In this document: positions 23,601 through 37,822 of the stretch, one piece after another | Position numbering within the stretch: position 1 is the stretch's first letter | Layout of the letters: each line of letters begins with the position of its first letter | Assembly (NCBI GenBank): GCA_964030785.1 | Contig: OZ034967.1 | Location: 52,605,533-52,669,532 of the forward strand | Source of the DNA: Siderastrea siderea | Lineage: Eukaryota; Cnidaria; Anthozoa; Scleractinia; Rhizangiidae | Reading direction: 5' to 3' | DNA length: 64,000 nucleotides | The notes under the pieces: generated by a model | What the model saw: only the letters and a program-made list of their open reading frames with translations | Databases searched by the model: none | What the model was told of the DNA's origin: nothing | Program-made: the position numbers and the translations under genes

Positions 23601-26600
23601 GCCGACTGTTTGGTTTACTTGAGTTACATTTGTTGTTAAGTCTTTCACAACGCTGACAAGTCCAGCCACGATGCCTTGCAATTCTTCAATTGTAGCTGGC
23701 ATGATGAGTCCGACGAAATTTTGGGTTCTCCACCACTTGTAGACGGATTTGCGGGGGAATAAAGAGTGACCACAGCGGAATGAACTAACACAACTTTATG
23801 ACTGCAAACTGTAAACAAGGCAAACGCTGACAAGACTGACAATCTCGATCCCCCAACTTCGATTCCTTCCACTCTCGCTCCTCGTGCTCTTTTGTCACGT
23901 GACTATTTGAATCCCATAATTCCACTACAGACAGAGGGGGGGGGGGAAGTAAACGAAAATAGCAACAATAAAACAAACAAAAAGTAAACAAACTAAAGCA
24001 GCAAAATAAAACAGACAAACTTTTAAACAATCCAAAAAAAAAATGAAGAAGCACGCCTCTTACCGAGCTTGGGATGCCTGTGTCTGTCGGTTAATATGTA
24101 ACTTGAGAACATTTTCGAAAAACGCTTACGTTCACGCTAGCAGCAATATTGCCATCGCTTATCAAGATAGGCTGGATAGAGGTAAGAAATAGTTCCACAT
24201 AATTAGTTAACTGACTATTCCAATAGTTTTTCTGTAGTTTTTGGTCGATCCCGATTTATAAACTGATATTTACACGCGCACGTTGACAAAACTTGCTAAC
24301 TGGCCTAATTGACATGTATTCAAAACAAAATCCCTGCCAAAAATACCCGTCTGGAGCTTGATTTTTAGTTATAAATATCAAATATGATATTCCTCAGATT
24401 TCTGAGGTATTCAATAGACTATTTTACGGAAGTTAAAACCCACAGTCGAACTTTTCTGGATTAATGTTTGTCGTTACACTCACAGCACGAAAGGTCAAGA
24501 TGTCAATCAATAAGCTCAAGTGCATTGTTTTCAAGACGCTCTCGAAACTTTTCGTTTCATTTACCCAAGCTAGTTTTACGATAAAAGCTAACATGGAGTG
24601 ATACTTTTTCGCTGAATAATAGTTTTTGTAGGTAAATCCATGTACCAGATGGACTTTTTGGCCCACGAATTTGACCTAAATTTTGACGTGACACAACATC
24701 GCCGCAGGTTATAATTTTGAAAATTCGATAAAAAATTCAGGTTCAAATTACCTTCAAATCTGACAGCGCTAAATAACTGTTGAAAGATGATATATTAATA
24801 CTATGGGTTAGCTTTTCCTGCTACGGATACTATTTTGGCTTGCCAGCATGCAATAACCGTAGGATTTCAGGGTCGATTTTGGGTGCCTCTGGTGGGCGAA
24901 TACAAAAAACCGTCTCGACGAAAAAATAAAAATCCAAACAACCTCTAAGTTGCGGTTTTGGAACAAGTTAGCAAAACCCTTTATTGTGACAAAGTTTGAG
25001 AAAATCGAATTTTTCTATCTTGCATAGGTATAGGTGATCGTTACAGCAAGCCGCTCTTAAGTTTATTACTTTGTCATTTTTTGTGCCAGGCCTGTTGCCA
25101 GCAAGCGGCCACTGATTCACATCACTGAGTTGAAAGGCAAATTCACACTGACAAAGACACTAAATAACGTGTTGACTTAGTGAGTATAGAAGATTACGCC
25201 CACAGAACAATATTTTGAGAAGACACAGCGACTTATGTCGTGCAAAAATCTAGGTGGTTAGACTAGGAATTCACAGGTAAAGCATACAAATCGCCCAAAC
25301 TTTCAAGGACAGCAAATTTTGTGATGGTCTTTTACATGAGACGATTGACTTTGAAGTAGAGTCCAACATTAAAATATATGACGGTAATCTTGGAATAAGG
25401 CAACTCGGTTTGTTTGTTTTTTTGTTTTTTTTTTTGTTTTTTGTTTTTTTGTTTTTTTTTTTCTTTTCTTTTCTTTTTTAGATGACTGTCATGATAAAAT
25501 AGAACTGGGTTTGCTAATTGACACATCTTCAAGTTATGGCGATGGAGAGGAATGGAGGAAAGTTAAGCTGTTCGTGACCCTGTTCTTGAATTACTACGAA
25601 ATTGACGCCAACAAAACTCATTTAGGAGTCATAACGTACAGGAGAAACGCCAAAATCTTGTTTGAGCTACACGACCAAGAATACCAAACCTCTGAAGCAG
25701 CAATAAAAGCGATTGAAACAGCCTTGGAAGGAGTAGAACCAGGAAGCAATCCTCTGACAGAGAAAGCCCTGACGAAAGCCCACGATGTGCTGTTTGAAAA
25801 GCCTCCTCAGAGCAACAAGCAACGAGTGCTCTTTGTGTTCACTGGTGGAAAGACTCCGAATCCGCAGTTGTATGACGACATCGTCCGAAGCATAGAGGTA
25901 AGGAGAATGTACTCACTGTTTTTGCTGCTGTTGTTGACAGGGCTCAAAAACGGCTGATTGGTTAAAAGATATTACGTAAAAAGCGTCACAGAATTGCTAC
26001 TGAGCATGCGTGTTGCTTTTTCACCCTTGAAAATATTATTTCACTTTCAACGGACGATCGAAGTTACGTTAGATAGTTTTTTAATCGGAAATGCTGTTTG
26101 AATCGATCATTGACTTCAGTGGCTTTCAAAAAAGCCATTTTGGCCGCCGTACACTGGAGAAACTGAATATACTTCAGCTTATCGGCAGTCCAATCTTGGA
26201 TCAGGCTGCATCTTCTGATGGCTTTTAGCATTGATCTCGTTGTTTGATTAATTTTATCTTCCGTCAATATTTTTTCGTGGACAAGGCATGCAGAAGGAGA
26301 GTGATCTCATGGTTGCAGGTCAGTAATTTATTTATGTACTATTTCATAGCTGATCATCATGCACTCAGTGGTTATGTAGCCCTTTGCTGGTCATGTTTTT
26401 GCACATTTAATACACAAGTTTGTTGACGTGGATTGCTGCTCTTTTACAAACTGACAAGTGCTTTAATAGCCGGAAGAGAGTGTTACCTGATGTTCAAATA
26501 ATGCTATAAAAGTCTTCAAAAGTGCCCTTTTTCGAGATCACTTAAAAGCCTTTTGTGGTTGGTATTTTTGATACTTTAAGTCCACACTGTACTATGACTC

Positions 26601-29600
26601 GTATGATGCATTTTTTTTAACTGACAAATGCTGCTTTATGTTGTGTCGAATTCTGAAGAAAGCAAATCAAATAATTATTTTTGAATTTTGTTAATTGCAA
26701 TTACTCAGTCTTTCTTAGATCAGCAACACTGAACATGTTTATTTGCTTTATTCATTGGATAACATATTTAATCAACACACTTGTTGATCAATACACGATG
26801 ACAATTTCTGCTTTTTGTTAAGCTTTGCTTGTGCTCATTGATTTGTGTATTGTTAGCTTTACTCATATACTTTGTTCCCATGAAGATCCTTATATATACC
26901 ACATCTTGGTCAGCATTTTACTTGTTTTGCAATTTATTTGTATACTTGAACCAGTATGCCACACCACAATTTTTAAAGTAAAACCCCAGTATGATTGCTA
27001 ATGGTGGATAAATATGTATGGTACAAGTGGTTTTTGCATTTAGGGGGTATTCTAGTAATAGGAAACAACTGCAACAGTTAATTTTTGGAAAAAAAAAGCT
27101 TTTGCAAATAGCCAAAATAGAGTGTTGATTGATGTTTACAGGGGAACTCCACTAATACGATCACTGATCAATGGGCCATATAATTTAAATAATTAATGAA
27201 AAAACGGTTGTTGCATTCAAGAAGTATTTCAGTCAGAAAAAATAACTGGATCATTTAATTTCTAGGCTAAAAGAAGTGTCATAAGATTAGCGCATGTAAC
27301 AAGGTGGTTGGTAAGACAGGGTTTTACTTGTACATTGTACTTTTAAGACCTGCGAGACCAAACAAGGTCATGTAGGTGAAAGAGATTCAATCTATTTGCA
27401 GAATGTTTTTAAAATGTTATGTTAAATTTGTTGAGTGCCAGCATAATATGATACATTTTTTGCCAATAAGTTTTTAATCAATTATATATACATGAAGTAA
27501 AATTTATGTTTTCCATTTTTTTCGCCAGGTTGTCACAGCTTTTGACTGCAGTGATATGTTCTTATCCGGCCTGTTAAGTTCTTGGCAGAAAGCAGAGAAT
27601 GGCAGCAATAAAAGTCACTAGTGTTCAATTCAAATATTAATTATTCTAATTATTGATTTTTCAAATGTCAGTTTGCCCTATACTCTTTGGCTGTAAACAT
27701 TCTTGATACTAAAAAAAAAACCAGTGGATTGTACTGATGTTTGAAGTCTGATCTCTATGAGAGGTCTGTCTTGAGGCAAACTACATGTTTATTGCTCCTG
27801 ATGAAAGGTGAAGATAAAAAGCATGTATATAAAGATTTGAGAAATAAAACCCAGCATCTTGGTGCCTTTTTTCCATCTTGCAACTCATCTTACATTAATT
27901 TTGTAGCCAACCTTCTTTTTAGAAGGAAGTTAGAAGCAGTTGTGTGAGAGGGGCATCAGTGATGATTATGACCCCTTGTTTTAGTCTTTGCCCTATCTGC
28001 ACTTTTCAGATACTACATGTACTTGTCTGGAGCATTGAACATTGATTGATGCAGCGTTTGCTCGTAATTAGTGAACTCAATTCTGGAGCGACTTCCTCAG
28101 TGTTTTGTGCTTCTATACCATTGTTTTTTTAATTCAAAGTTAAATTCTGTGTGGTATCATTTAGATATTATTTTGGTTAATATACTGCTCAACAATTTCC
28201 TTTTGCAATACAGTCAAGTTCTTTCATTAATTACTCTTGACTAAGGTTAACCAAAAATTGCTGAATTTGGATTCATCTGACAACTGTCAGTCTCGTTCTG
28301 AAAAAAACAAAAGGTATTGCACCTGTCTGCTGTTGGAATATAAATGAAGGGTTTACAAGCTAAAGAAGGTGGCTGCATAAACAATGAGTACACTTGTATT
28401 GGCAAGGAGAAGTACTTTGCTTTGCTATTATAATTTTATATTTTCCAGTGTGTTTTAAATGAAGTTATGCTGCACTGACAATTTTGTTGCTAAGAGGGGT
28501 GTACCTTGTGTTTGAAAGGTACTATTTTGTCCTGTTCCAGATCTGTTAATATCATGTCATTTTCCGTGATCTTTCCACCTTTTTTTTCGTTGCTGAAATA
28601 CATTTAGGTGTTTTTTTCGTTTGTACATACAGAATACATACATGACTTTATTTTATCTCGAATTTGCAGGGTAGCTAAAAAGCTAATATCTTCGAGAAAA
28701 AAAAATTTACAAATAATAAAATAACATTACTAAGTACCAATCATATATCTATTAATGCTAAGTGCTATGAAAGGAGATGGTTCGTATCAGACGTTTAAAA
28801 CCAGCCAAAGTGGACTCCGTTCTAATGTTCTCAGGTAGAGAGTTTCAAGTTTTACAGGCAAAATACTTAAAAGAGTGTCGACCATAAAAAGTCGAAGCAG
28901 GTCTACACAACGACAATATATCAGTTCCTCTAAGAGAGTAGACCGTTGAGCGCAACGTTAATAAGTCCTTAAGATACGCAGGGTAGAAATTAGCAGTGGG
29001 AAATCCCCTCTGCTAGATTCTTGTTTGACACGGTAATAAAGTCATTATTGTTATTATTATTATGGATACATAAGTAGCTCAGTTTGACAGAGTTTTTTTG
29101 TTCATCCTCCATCACAGTTCCCATAACTACAAAATAGCAAAACATTTCACCATCATTTCAGTGACAAAAACAGACGTTTTTGTTTGGTTGATTTCAGATG
29201 CAGTGATTTAAGATAGGATAGTTCCAACATAGCATTCTCTGCAAAAATATTCATTAGAAAACCAATCACTTTATATTATTCAGTGGGAAACGATTTCAAG
29301 CTCTATTCACCTGAAAAGCCAATGAGCTTTAATATGTGGAGGTCGTTTGTTTCCTGTGCGAGGTACTGTCCAAGGGTTTACATTAAACAGTGCACCATTT
29401 AAGTTTACTTCGCTTTTCTTCAGCCGTTTCATTCTCAGAGTTACAACCTCGAGGTAGATGTGACCATTGAAATAGAAGCTGGTTTGATCTGCTGATCATG
29501 TAGTGCTGTTTGTTTTTCAGTACATGTACTTTGGAAAATTAATATTGGGATTCTTGTTGTTTAAATTCTGTCATTACTGATTTTGAGCAACAATGACTAG

Positions 29601-32600
29601 TAAAACTTAGGGTATTTGGACGTTTATTAACTTGATCTAACGCAAGTCCTAATACTTTTATTTAAAAAAGCATTAAGAAACAACGAAGTAAACATTGGCA
29701 ATAACTTAATCGAGTTGCTGTACACTGGCACGACTTCTCTTCCAAGATATAAACAAACAAATGTTCATCTGAAACAGCGATTTAAAAAATCATCGATGCG
29801 AAAAAATAGTCTAGTAATAATTCTTTACAAATTATCAAACTTTCCATTACGAGACACTCATATACTATCTTAGCAAACAAGAAAATCCAAGATCCGTTAA
29901 AGTCTTGTTGTCAAGGACAGCCATCTATAAGTTAGCAGAACAATGTCCCAAAACGTTTAGGACAACATGGTCTGATTGTTACCGAAACTAGACTCCCTGA
30001 TTATGAAGGAACTAATAATATCAAAGGTCCATGAGGATGCACATGTCGAACACATGTAAGTGGCCGTAAATCCTCGTTGTTCAAAGGCGGGCATATTGAA
30101 ACTTGTTTCTTTTCGAGGCACCAATACCGAAGCCATTGAAGAATATGCTGTCAAGAATACTTGACAGCAGAGCTCTGCATTATTTTTTGCAATCTGTGTT
30201 GGGATCCTTGAACGAGCACAGCGCTATGGAGGGTCGACTGTTAAAGTGAGCTCGTACGCAAAGTACAGGTTAGATCATAAAATTTTACAACAAGGTATAA
30301 AACAAACAATAAGCAATTTATTTAACCTTTCAAGATGCACTTGTACACTGCCAATAAAAACCTTCATAGAAGTCCTAAGCATAAGATGTACCCTTTCTAA
30401 AACTATCGGCATGCGATTCACAAGCGACAATTAAAACAAGAGACGGATCGATGAATAGTACAAAATTAAGCTAAAAACACAACGCGAGCGGACAAGATTG
30501 TGCTCTACTTGTGAATTATTCCGCCATATTTTTCTTCTTTGGGTAGCTATAGCGTTAATGAAGTCCATAAACAAGAAGCATTTAAAAATTTTCATCAGAA
30601 CGAATCAAAACTCATTTTTGATATGTTAAATAGGAATAAACAAGCTACGGAAATTTGCGTTTCAAAACCTTAGAGAACTTGACACGACCTTAGTTAACGC
30701 AAAAACTGTACCTTGGGGCAATTACGAAAAGCTCAAAGTATCCTTGGGGAAGAGGTGTCTTCATCGCCTGATAAAACTGAAAATACCATTTCGATTTCTT
30801 CGATCAGCGTCACAACTTCAGCATCAGTGATTGTACAGATTACCCAAGTTGTTTTTGAGGGCTTTGAGCGTGCAGGAGGCTGCAAGGAGCCGTTACAATG
30901 ACGTGTTAGATTTTGATTCGTCGTCCGCCATTTTGAAAATCGAATGGCGGGAAGAGGACCTGGGTTTTACTGCGCATGTTCAGCCGTTTTTGAGCCCTGT
31001 CGGACACAGCAGCAAAATGAGTGCGCATGCTCGGCTTTTTGGCGGGCTTCCGGTCATTTTCTTGTTTCCGGTTATGATCAGAAAGCTATTATAACAGAGA
31101 AAGCTCCAGTTTTGTGTAGTTCGTAACCAGAAAGCAAGAGTCAGCGAGGTGAGGTTGGTTTTGTTGAAAGGGTTTGAAACTTGTTGTACTTTGCATTAAG
31201 GGTTTGGTACTTGCAACAAAAGATTAGTTCAAGTTCATAATTAGTTCGGAGCCTCGAGTGTTTGATTAAGCTTATTGCGTAGCTTGTGTTGGATGCAGCG
31301 CGTTGATAAAAATGCATGAAGAGAGAGAAGACCGAGACTAAAACTCTATTGTGTCTCCAGAGATTATTCCTTCTATCAATGTATCAGAAGAGTTCACTGG
31401 GGCTGCTCAACTTCCAATGGGCCGCACTGAAATCAAATTCGGAAAAACAACAACAGTTGCTCGTCTTCCTAAATCTTGTTTACGATCACGAGCGCTGCGA
31501 AAACAGCCAATTCCATCACGACTTTTCGCTGTTTTGGGATGATCTGGCAAATTCAAGTTGAGGTTACTTTAGCACCGATACAAGGTTACGAGCGCTTTCC
31601 AAGAAAGAAAGATCGTCACGCATCAGTTATAAACAGCTGCATGGATCACATTTTTTTAATCGCCTTATTTTCGGCTTGTATGAAATAAACCTTCGGCATG
31701 CTTTAGCTCTTAGAATCATGAGTGATTATAGTTTCTTTCTTTTTGCAACGAATTTATTTCCAAAATCATTTAAATTTAAATTTGTAGATTTGTAGAATAA
31801 ACTCTTCCAGTGCTGCGGTGTGATGCCAGAACGCCGTGATCGAAGATTATATTTTGCTCATTTATTTAATTATTTCAACTTTGCCAATTGTATAAACCTT
31901 TTCTGTTCGGTGATTCTAGACTAGTTCTCGCTTTTATTGCTTTATAAAAAAGCTTCTTAAAATGACAAACTTTCCTCTCTTTGTTCTCTGTCTGTAAAAA
32001 GTCGATTGATTGCAAGTTTGAGTTGTGACTAAGGACACCTTGTTTAGCATGGAAACTAAACCTGGGAAAAAATAAGAAATCCCAATATTTGCCCAAAGGT
32101 TCAGAATTTTATTCCTGCAGCTATCGTGCCAATCCAAGTTAATTAAGCACCTTAGAAAGACGTAAAAGTAAGAATAAATTTTATACTTCGTGATGAATAA
32201 AGCAAGCAAAAGTGTCGTTTCCTCAGCGGTCCGCACGTTGTTTTCGCCTTATAGCCTGAATTTCAGGCGAGTTTTTCCGTGGATTTAATTTTGACTTCCA
32301 GCTTTTTCAATCATCTTTTTCTTGCAAACGGACTTATCCCGAGTTTTAGCCCTCAAACAACAGCTAAGTAATTTACCTTTAGAAAAGGCGAAAGCTAGCA
32401 CTGCTACGGCAAAAGTATATCTGACACAATTCATGTTTCACTTACGAGCCATTGACTTCGAGCGAAAAATTTACTATGGTGGCGAAGACAATTAGTTTGC
32501 TAAAAAAGATATGTGGAAGAAGAGTTTCTCTTGGAACTGCCTTCAAGGTGAAAACCTTATCTGTTTCGTGACAGCCTTATCTCCGCGAAATGAAAACATA

Positions 32601-35600
32601 TGACGGGAATTTTTGAATTACCTCCATTTTCCCCGAATGGTTGCTATTGAATCCAGTCTCTCTGCTTGCGCCCGCCCGCGAAAATGGCGGGAACGAGTTA
32701 GCGCACGCGCACTCATTTGCCGCTGTGTCGCCCTGTCGCTGTTGTTGTTGTTTTTCAGTGGAATCCGGTTTTTTTTTGTCCTTTTTTTTTTGGTGCTTTC
32801 TGTACTGTGCTTCCGGGATTCACATTGGGACTCTAACATAAAGTGCCAAAGAATTGGGAAAATATGTTCGTTATAACGGGGCCTCATTATATCAACGTTC
32901 TTTCCCATACATTTTTACTATTACTGGGCTGAAAAATATCGTTCGTTATAAAAGGGTCTTCGTTGTATAGGGTTCCGTTATTTGCTGCGCCGTCAAGCCA
33001 ACCAAGCAACCAGCAGTTCAGGATGATGATTTATAAGAGAGAAGTATAGGAGAAAGCTAAGAAGAATCTTGATTTTAAATCATCAGCTTTGCTTGCGTTT
33101 TACCAGAAAGCACTTAAGGCATCAAACTTCAAGTTGTCTCATTTGGCGATCGAGAAACCAAACAGGTCCAAACAGGAAACTAGAATACTTGTTTCAGAAT
33201 GTAAGGGAGCAGTGGGAGACCAAGGTCCATTGGAGCGATTTGCTCGTCTTCTTTTATTACTGTTCATATATAAAAACATGTCTCAGTCGTCCATGTTTTC
33301 TCACGCTTAATAGTTACTCAGCCAGAAAATTTACCCCCTTGAATTCCCTGGGTAAATGTATTGTTACCTTAATTACCCAGGTAAATGAAAACTCAGCTAT
33401 TTTACCAGGAACAAATTCTACTGGGGAAATCATGTTTACCAAGGGTCGTGTAACCACGGCTAATAATTTTCGTCTTTTTCCTCCATATCTCCATCACACT
33501 TCAAGAGAGGAGGCCAAAGCGTACCTATTTGTTTACATTTCTAAGTTGGCACGTGCTCTTCTTATAAATGCCCATGTTAAAAGTCTATTTATCTTTAAGT
33601 AATAGCGTGCGTGTTTGTTTTGGTTCTCATCTTATTGCCCAATAAATACGCGATGTCAAAATTCGTTTGCTTTGTCTTCGAACAGTACGAAGATGTTTAA
33701 ATAGGCCTACTCTGGGACCTTAAGTCGCCTAAAGTCGCCCAAAGTTGCCCAAAGTCGCCTTAAGTCGCCTTCAATCATTTATTTCTGAAAAGGCCCAAAA
33801 CACTCAAATTGCATTTAAGAGGGTGCACATCATTTCTAAAATAATTTAGAACAATATCAGCAAAGGGCCGCAAACGAAAATGCTGCACGTGTACGTAGGA
33901 TCTAGTAAACCAGACCTAATCAGCCAAAGAAATACTTTGTTTGTCACTAAAATAATTGGTCTGCCAAAGAAGTGCTCATTGGGTCACTACTTTCTCTGAG
34001 TGACTCCTGAGAAAGTGCTTCCATTTTTGTGACAATGTAAATTTAAAATACACCCACTCAATCATTTAAATGATTGTAATTGTACCACTCGTCACTAAAA
34101 CGTTAGGGGAACTCCTCTATAGAAGTGACTGGAGCACTGCACTTCAGCAATCCCTTTTAAAGTGCATATGAAGCCAAATTTGTTTTTACATAGTTGTAAA
34201 ATATATCGTTTAAAATGCACGATTCCAAAATTTGAGATGGCTAGGACAAAAATTGACGATTTTACAAGCGCTGAAAGCTGGGCCATTTTGCCCCGAAAAA
34301 TGGTCAGAGGACTGGATCGAGTTTGTTGCGAAATTCCTTGGTTGTGACGTAATTTTGGGGACAGAGGTTTTGTTTTATGTCACGAAGGAGGATTTTTAGG
34401 AGAAAACCATGTCCAGTGATTCGGAAGTGGGTAATAAATGTCTGAATCATCGAGTAGCCGCGACGAAAAGGATATTGCAGAGGAGGGAAATCAAGATGTT
34501 GAAGTAATTTACGACCAAATCAGATCAGGACGAACCACTAGCCGAAGTTGATAACGACAAAGGAATCGAGAAGCCCAAGTGGAAGGACTTCCGCGAGCAG
34601 TGTTAGAGGCAAGATACCGTAAACGCATGGTACGTATAATTGCAAAGTATTTTTTTTAAACGTATATACAAGTCCTTGCTACTGGAAGTTGGCTCCCGCT
34701 ATATCGACAGACGGCAAAACCCGGACCCCTTCGACCTATATGATATTTGCATTGCATTGTCCGGTCGCTCTCGTCGCGTTACCTCGAATTATTTTTTGCT
34801 TCTACAATGCAGTCACGAACAAAACGGCTGCTGATTAGTCGCTTAATCTTCCTCTCATTGGGTCAATGAAGTAATTACGACCGAAAGTTTTGGTCTGTTT
34901 ATCTTTCTCACGTATACACTCCATGAACTATTGACATACAGTGACAACATTTATTTGTTTATATCTCTCGCCCGCCGGCGAATATTCTTGTTTACAAGCC
35001 GCGCTTGTCCATGCAGGCTATATCTGTTATCTCGACTTTGATTCTTTTTTTTTTTGGTCGACGCATTGCATTTATCAATTTTGTTATGATAAGTAGAATG
35101 TCGTATAGCTCCAGGTTTTCTTCAATTTGCTGACACTTAGTCACAGCCTGAATTCAATGGAAACTATTGTTATTTGGGACTCATAGTTTCTTTTCTTGCA
35201 GATTCATCCGGGCTGTCGCTTGTCGATGGACCATCCACTGACTTTTATGGCTTTCCACAGACAAGCAAGAGGATATAATAATTCTTAGTAATTTTATCTA
35301 TAACAAAATGCTTGCTTGTGCATCGTTGCCTTTACTGTGCACCTGTTGCTAGGTAGCTGGAGTGCAACCACATAGGTGCCCAATAAGGGGTTAGCAATAT
35401 ATGCGTCAGTCATTCCAATCAGGTTCAGTGACATGGGCAGTTTCTCAACTGTTTGTAAAACGGATAAAATATATCTAAAGCTTTGATTAAAAAGACGTTC
35501 ACACAGACATTCTAATCGTGCATTTGCTATTGGCACAACATCATTGCCCCGCGGAATCCCAATTTCTGGAACCTTCAAGGGAAAGCAAAATGAAAATGGA

Positions 35601-37791
35601 AATTTTGAATATCAGGTTAAAATTGCAGTGGAACAAATTAAAGGGAAATGACCTTTGGTCTGAGTTATAAGCCGGGAAGGGCGGGCTGGCTTATATAGGG
35701 ATGTGCCACTTGACAGGGTATGGCTTTTGGCCTCTTTGTCCTAAGCAGGGTACATAATTTTTTCTGTCTGTGACTTATTCAGGGATGTGCTGCTTGACAG
35801 GGTATAGCTTTTGGCCTCTTTGTCCTAAACAGGGTATATAATTTTTTCTGTCTGTCCTGAACTGATTGTATTTTGTGTCATTTGTCCTATACAAGGACCT
35901 AAAATGGTAGGTATTTTGGGCGTTTTCTTGTCTTAAACAAGGTCAGGGTTTCAATCCCTCAGTAGCAGTCCTATACCAAAACATGGGTCAAGTGCCCTCC
36001 CCCCCCCCCCCCTAGGGTTATGAGGAGGTTTGCTAAATCAAGGATTTGAGAATGGGAGAGCAATCGGGGGGAATCCTGCTCGTTGTTTCAAATCAATCCC
36101 GACTACTCTTTTGGCCAATTTCAAATTACTTGTCTACTGACTTCCTGAACTGTACTGCACTCAGTCCAGTCACCATTACATGCTACATACTACCCATAGG
36201 ATATTTAACAATTATTCTACGAGGGCGCGGTGGATATCGAATGATTGATAACCAACGAGGCGCGTAGCGCCGAGTTGGTTATAATCATTTGATATCCAGC
36301 AAGCCCGAGTAGAATAATTGTTTTATTAAAAACTTAGCCACTATTTAAAAAAAATCAAGAAAGAAAGGCAAAAAATGAGAAAAGAGATAAAAGAGAGAAA
36401 AAGGGAACAAGAATCGATCACATGACTGAACGAAAAAAGGCGCCAAAACCTTGCGAAGTTTTGCAGCGTTTCATTACAAAGCTGAATGAATTAATGAAAC
36501 TGCTCGAAAGTGAACGAAGTGGTACAATTTTTCGAAAAAAAAATGTTTCAATTATTGGCTGTGGAATATGGTACGTGTTTTATTTTTCCTGAAACATTGT
36601 TGTAATCATCGTTCAAAGCGGATTGAAACTGTATGATTTCATCATATTAGCTGCTGGAGTTGAAACGGAGCAAGTTTGTAATCCGTTCGCACAACGGAGC
36701 CATCATGTGCGTGTTTGATCGAACTAAAGACAGAACTAATTTGAACTGGAAGAAGTAATTTCTAAGCAGCTCAGAAGCAAGATTACTGTAGCGAGGAACA
36801 TTAGAATTCACCATCATAGTTTATTAAACGCAAAGCACAAAACGCAGTTGTTCTCGGTTTGGAGGTTGCGGACGGAAATTCCGCGAAAACAAAACAACAC
36901 TCAGACAACTGGGAAAGCGATTCAACTCCGTTTACATGGCATCCGATTTCTATCTGAACATTTGAACCTGTTGGAACACAGAGCTACAACGAGTGCAGGT
37001 AAACCAGTGTCAATTTTGCGTGTAATAGCCGAAAAAAAAATTCGCCCTTCCTTCCTTCTTGGTAGTTTGTTTAGTACTTGTTTAGATTGCTTCATGATTT
37101 TCGTACCGAATCGCCATGTATGGGTGATAGTTTGCATTAAATGCTTCTTCCCCATTTCACTGTGTCTTTCATGTTTTGTCTTGATATTTTGAAGTGGAAA
37201 GCCTTCTTGATAAAACCTACCGTTTGTTCAATTTCAATAATCGATGTGACGATCGATGAAAGAAATTAATTGCAAACACAACGCTTAATTTTGATTTGTG
37301 TCTTAGTGGCGCTGCTGCAATTTCTGCTTTATTTGAATTCGCTCCAAACTGATTTTTCTCATCTGTTTTTCTCGCCGGGTCGCTCGCGAGAAAAAAGCTT
37401 TCAGCTCACTTTGTTGATGAGTGTTCATTGACCATATATGGTCGCAGCAGGTATATGAGCTGATAGCCTAGCTCCGTTCAGCCAATCAAAATGCTAGAAA
37501 TCCAATATACCTAGTCCAGTTTGTAATAAATCCAGTTATGCTGCTCTTTCGTGCAAATGTATTGAGATTACATGTATGTTTTTCATGGCATTCAGTTTTA
37601 TTGATAACCCTGAAACTTGAGGGGAAGGAACGATAATGATGATGCTGAATGAAACCCATCAGTACTGTTCGAATTAAACAGATCATTTATTTGATACAAT
37701 TATTTAACTTGTGGCCAAGGATAACTAGACTCTCTCAAACCAGTCAAGTACTGAACATTTTCGTTGGGCCATTCCTTGTAATTGAGGAGCC

Positions 37792-37822
<31 letters not shown>

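Larger units (their letters stand above)
20236..23929 (-). mobile_element. Young LTR retroelement with Gag/protease-like ORF but no reverse transcriptase
   Basis: Two 192-bp LTRs (20236-20427 and 23738-23929) differ at one visible position, begin TG and end CA, and the element is flanked by GACA on both sides (20232-20235, 23930-23933). On the coding (minus) strand a TGGTGGAGAACCC primer-binding-type sequence follows the 5' LTR almost directly, and AAGAAGG-type purine tracts precede the 3' LTR. The 3.3-kb interior codes for Gag, a protease-like region and a tail resembling the end of an integrase. No reverse transcriptase, RNase H or integrase core is visible, so movement would need enzymes from a full-length relative. 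It is nested in the 12.56-kb transposon. Confidence 0.82.
12500..25056. mobile_element. 12.56-kb DNA transposon with ~1-kb terminal inverted repeats and TTAA target duplication
   Basis: The sequence beginning GAGCGGCTTGCTGTAACGAT at 12500 is repeated in reverse complement ending at 25056, each end directly flanked by TTAA (12496-12499 and 25057-25060). The arms stay similar for about 1 kb, very closely over the outer 450 bp and more loosely inward. TTAA duplications are the hallmark of piggyBac and Kolobok superfamilies. Inside are a broken transposase-like gene on the minus strand, two tRNA-derived SINE heads and a nested LTR element; without the LTR element it would be about 8.9 kb. It fills intron 2 of the vWA/TSP1 gene: only 51 bp of intron remain on its left and about 420 bp on its right. 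Confidence 0.8.

Noticed and set aside
27534..27622. Candidate extra exon after TTTTTCGCCAG in intron 3
   Set aside because: The translation does not fit the vWA fold and runs into a stop, whereas exon 4 at 47261 completes the domain in the right phase.
33069..33602. 177-codon open frame on the plus strand in intron 3
   Set aside because: Composition looks like translated AT-rich non-coding DNA, there is no domain or splice context, and it overlaps another unrelated frame of similar quality.
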